The notes under the pieces were generated by a model. The model saw nothing but the letters and a program-made list of their open reading frames with translations, made no database searches and was not told the DNA's origin. Below are positions 63,663 through 64,000 of a stretch of DNA of 64,000 bases, piece after piece; within the stretch, counting starts at the first letter, position 1; each line of letters starts with the position of its first letter. The position numbers and the translations under genes are program-made. Origin of the DNA: Calliopsis andreniformis (Eukaryota; Arthropoda; Insecta; Hymenoptera; Andrenidae); the NCBI RefSeq assembly GCF_051401765.1, contig NW_027480565.1, positions 434,001-498,000 on the forward strand, in the 5' to 3' direction.

Positions 63663-64000
63663 GGATCTAACGTTCTCGTTTCGAAGCGACGACTTTCGGT
63701 TCCGGAGCGACACGACCGCTCCATGATTCTCGATTAACTCGACACAGGTAAGAGACAGAGGACAGCAAGTGTATGGTTTTAGAGAGCCACGAGCACCAGG
63801 AATAAGGATCTGCCGTTGTCCCTTCGATCCGGCGACATTCGGTTCCGGAGCGACACGAACGGCGACTTAGAATTTTTTCGCTCGGGCTCCGGAGCGACAA
63901 GAACGGGGACTTAGAATATTTTCGCTCGGACTCCGGACCGACACGATCGCTCCGATATGCTACGTTCTCTCGGTCCACGGGGATCAGAGAGCAAAACAGC
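63663..64000. repeat. Last monomer, cut by the window end
   Basis: The window holds 338 bp of this monomer with two 44-bp elements, the first starting CGGCGACTT. It stops 36 bp before the position where a 374-bp monomer would end, so it is probably a 374-bp copy. The array continues beyond the window. Confidence 0.85.

Larger units (their letters stand above)
3115..64000. repeat. 61-kb satellite array, 330+44n bp monomers
   Basis: From 3115 to the window end every base belongs to one tandem array in one orientation. Monomers start at GGATCTAAC. I mapped 164 starts, from 3238 to 63663, giving 163 complete intervals: 60 of 330, 57 of 374, 38 of 418, 5 of 462 and 3 of 371 bp. The differences are whole copies of an internal 44-bp element, plus one shared 3-bp deletion. 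No unique sequence, transposon insertion, inversion or gene interrupts the array. Subfamilies differ at linked sites, notably TCGTACC with GGTGCC, TCGAACC with GGTTCC, and TCGAAGC with GGTTCC. Large satellites with higher-order structure are common at centromeres and in heterochromatin, but nothing here proves the location. I do not recognise the family. Confidence 0.96.

Noticed and set aside
3242..63978. Some 300 short open frames (about 60-143 codons) on both strands of the satellite
   Set aside because: They recur with the monomer, overlap on opposite strands, have Arg/Ser-rich compositions typical of GC-balanced repeat DNA and shift frame with each 44-bp step. No domain is recognisable.
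3238..64000. Reading the satellite as coding under a code with TAA/TAG as Gln
   Set aside because: Such a code would open the 330-bp frame, but after a 44-bp step the frame meets TGA (in CTCCATGATTCTC), so a continuous product is not possible in most of the array.
3115..64000. CENP-B box in the satellite
   Set aside because: I looked for TTCG followed at the right spacing by A and CGGG. TTCG occurs often, but the full spacing pattern does not.
3115..64000. Ribosomal DNA intergenic spacer repeats
   Set aside because: The 330-bp size recalls some insect spacer repeats, but no rRNA gene or promoter motif is present and an unbroken run of more than 60 kb is too long for one spacer.
3115..64000. 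CRISPR array
   Set aside because: There are no short direct repeats alternating with unique spacers. The whole monomer is repeated.

Overview
This window contains no gene that I can support. It is eukaryotic-looking repeat DNA made of two unrelated repeat systems that meet at an abrupt junction near position 3114. I see no rRNA, tRNA, CRISPR array, transposase, integrase, reverse transcriptase or prokaryotic operon. Large homogeneous satellite arrays with higher-order structure are typical of nuclear chromosomes (centromeric, pericentromeric, subtelomeric or other heterochromatic blocks). I cannot name the species.

Region 1 (1 to about 3114) is very AT-rich low-complexity DNA built from degenerate AAT/CAT/ACC triplets. 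Above the triplets sit longer units spaced 186, 285, 390 and 489 bp apart, all multiples of three but not of nine. On the minus strand one frame reads as a Tyr/Asp/Gly-rich repeat with conserved landmarks such as YGSWYNY and DYFQ. That frame is interrupted by roughly 30 TAA/TAG triplets, I found no TGA in it, and it has one 1-base frameshift near 360. It is best described as a decayed or cryptic tyrosine-rich coding repeat, with a stop-reassigned code as a weaker alternative.

Region 2 (about 3115 to 64000, running off the window) is one uninterrupted head-to-tail satellite in a single orientation. I mapped 164 monomer starts, from 3238 to 63663. The basic 330-bp monomer is a dimer of two related 143-bp halves, with a 44-bp element inserted in the second half. 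Every one of the 163 monomer-to-monomer distances is 330, 374, 418 or 462 bp (one to four copies of the 44-bp element), except three 371-bp monomers that share one 3-bp deletion. My counts are 60 x 330, 57 x 374, 38 x 418, 5 x 462 and 3 x 371, and these sum exactly to the 60425 bp spanned.

The array is zoned. From about 4.3 to 34.5 kb, 330-bp monomers are most common and a TACC/GTGCC subfamily is abundant, with nested higher-order repeats of 1496 bp (6.5-9.5 kb) and about 3.56 kb (19.6-30.6 kb). From about 35 to 47 kb the array is mixed and most of the 462-bp monomers lie here. From about 47 kb to the end, 374- and 418-bp monomers and an AAGC subfamily dominate, with scrambled segmental duplications. 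Each monomer carries short inverted repeats and a consensus-like 5' splice-donor sequence. The first, truncated copy at the array edge carries an inverted version of the hairpin. Many open frames of 60-240 codons exist on both strands, but they follow from the periodicity and are not annotated as genes.
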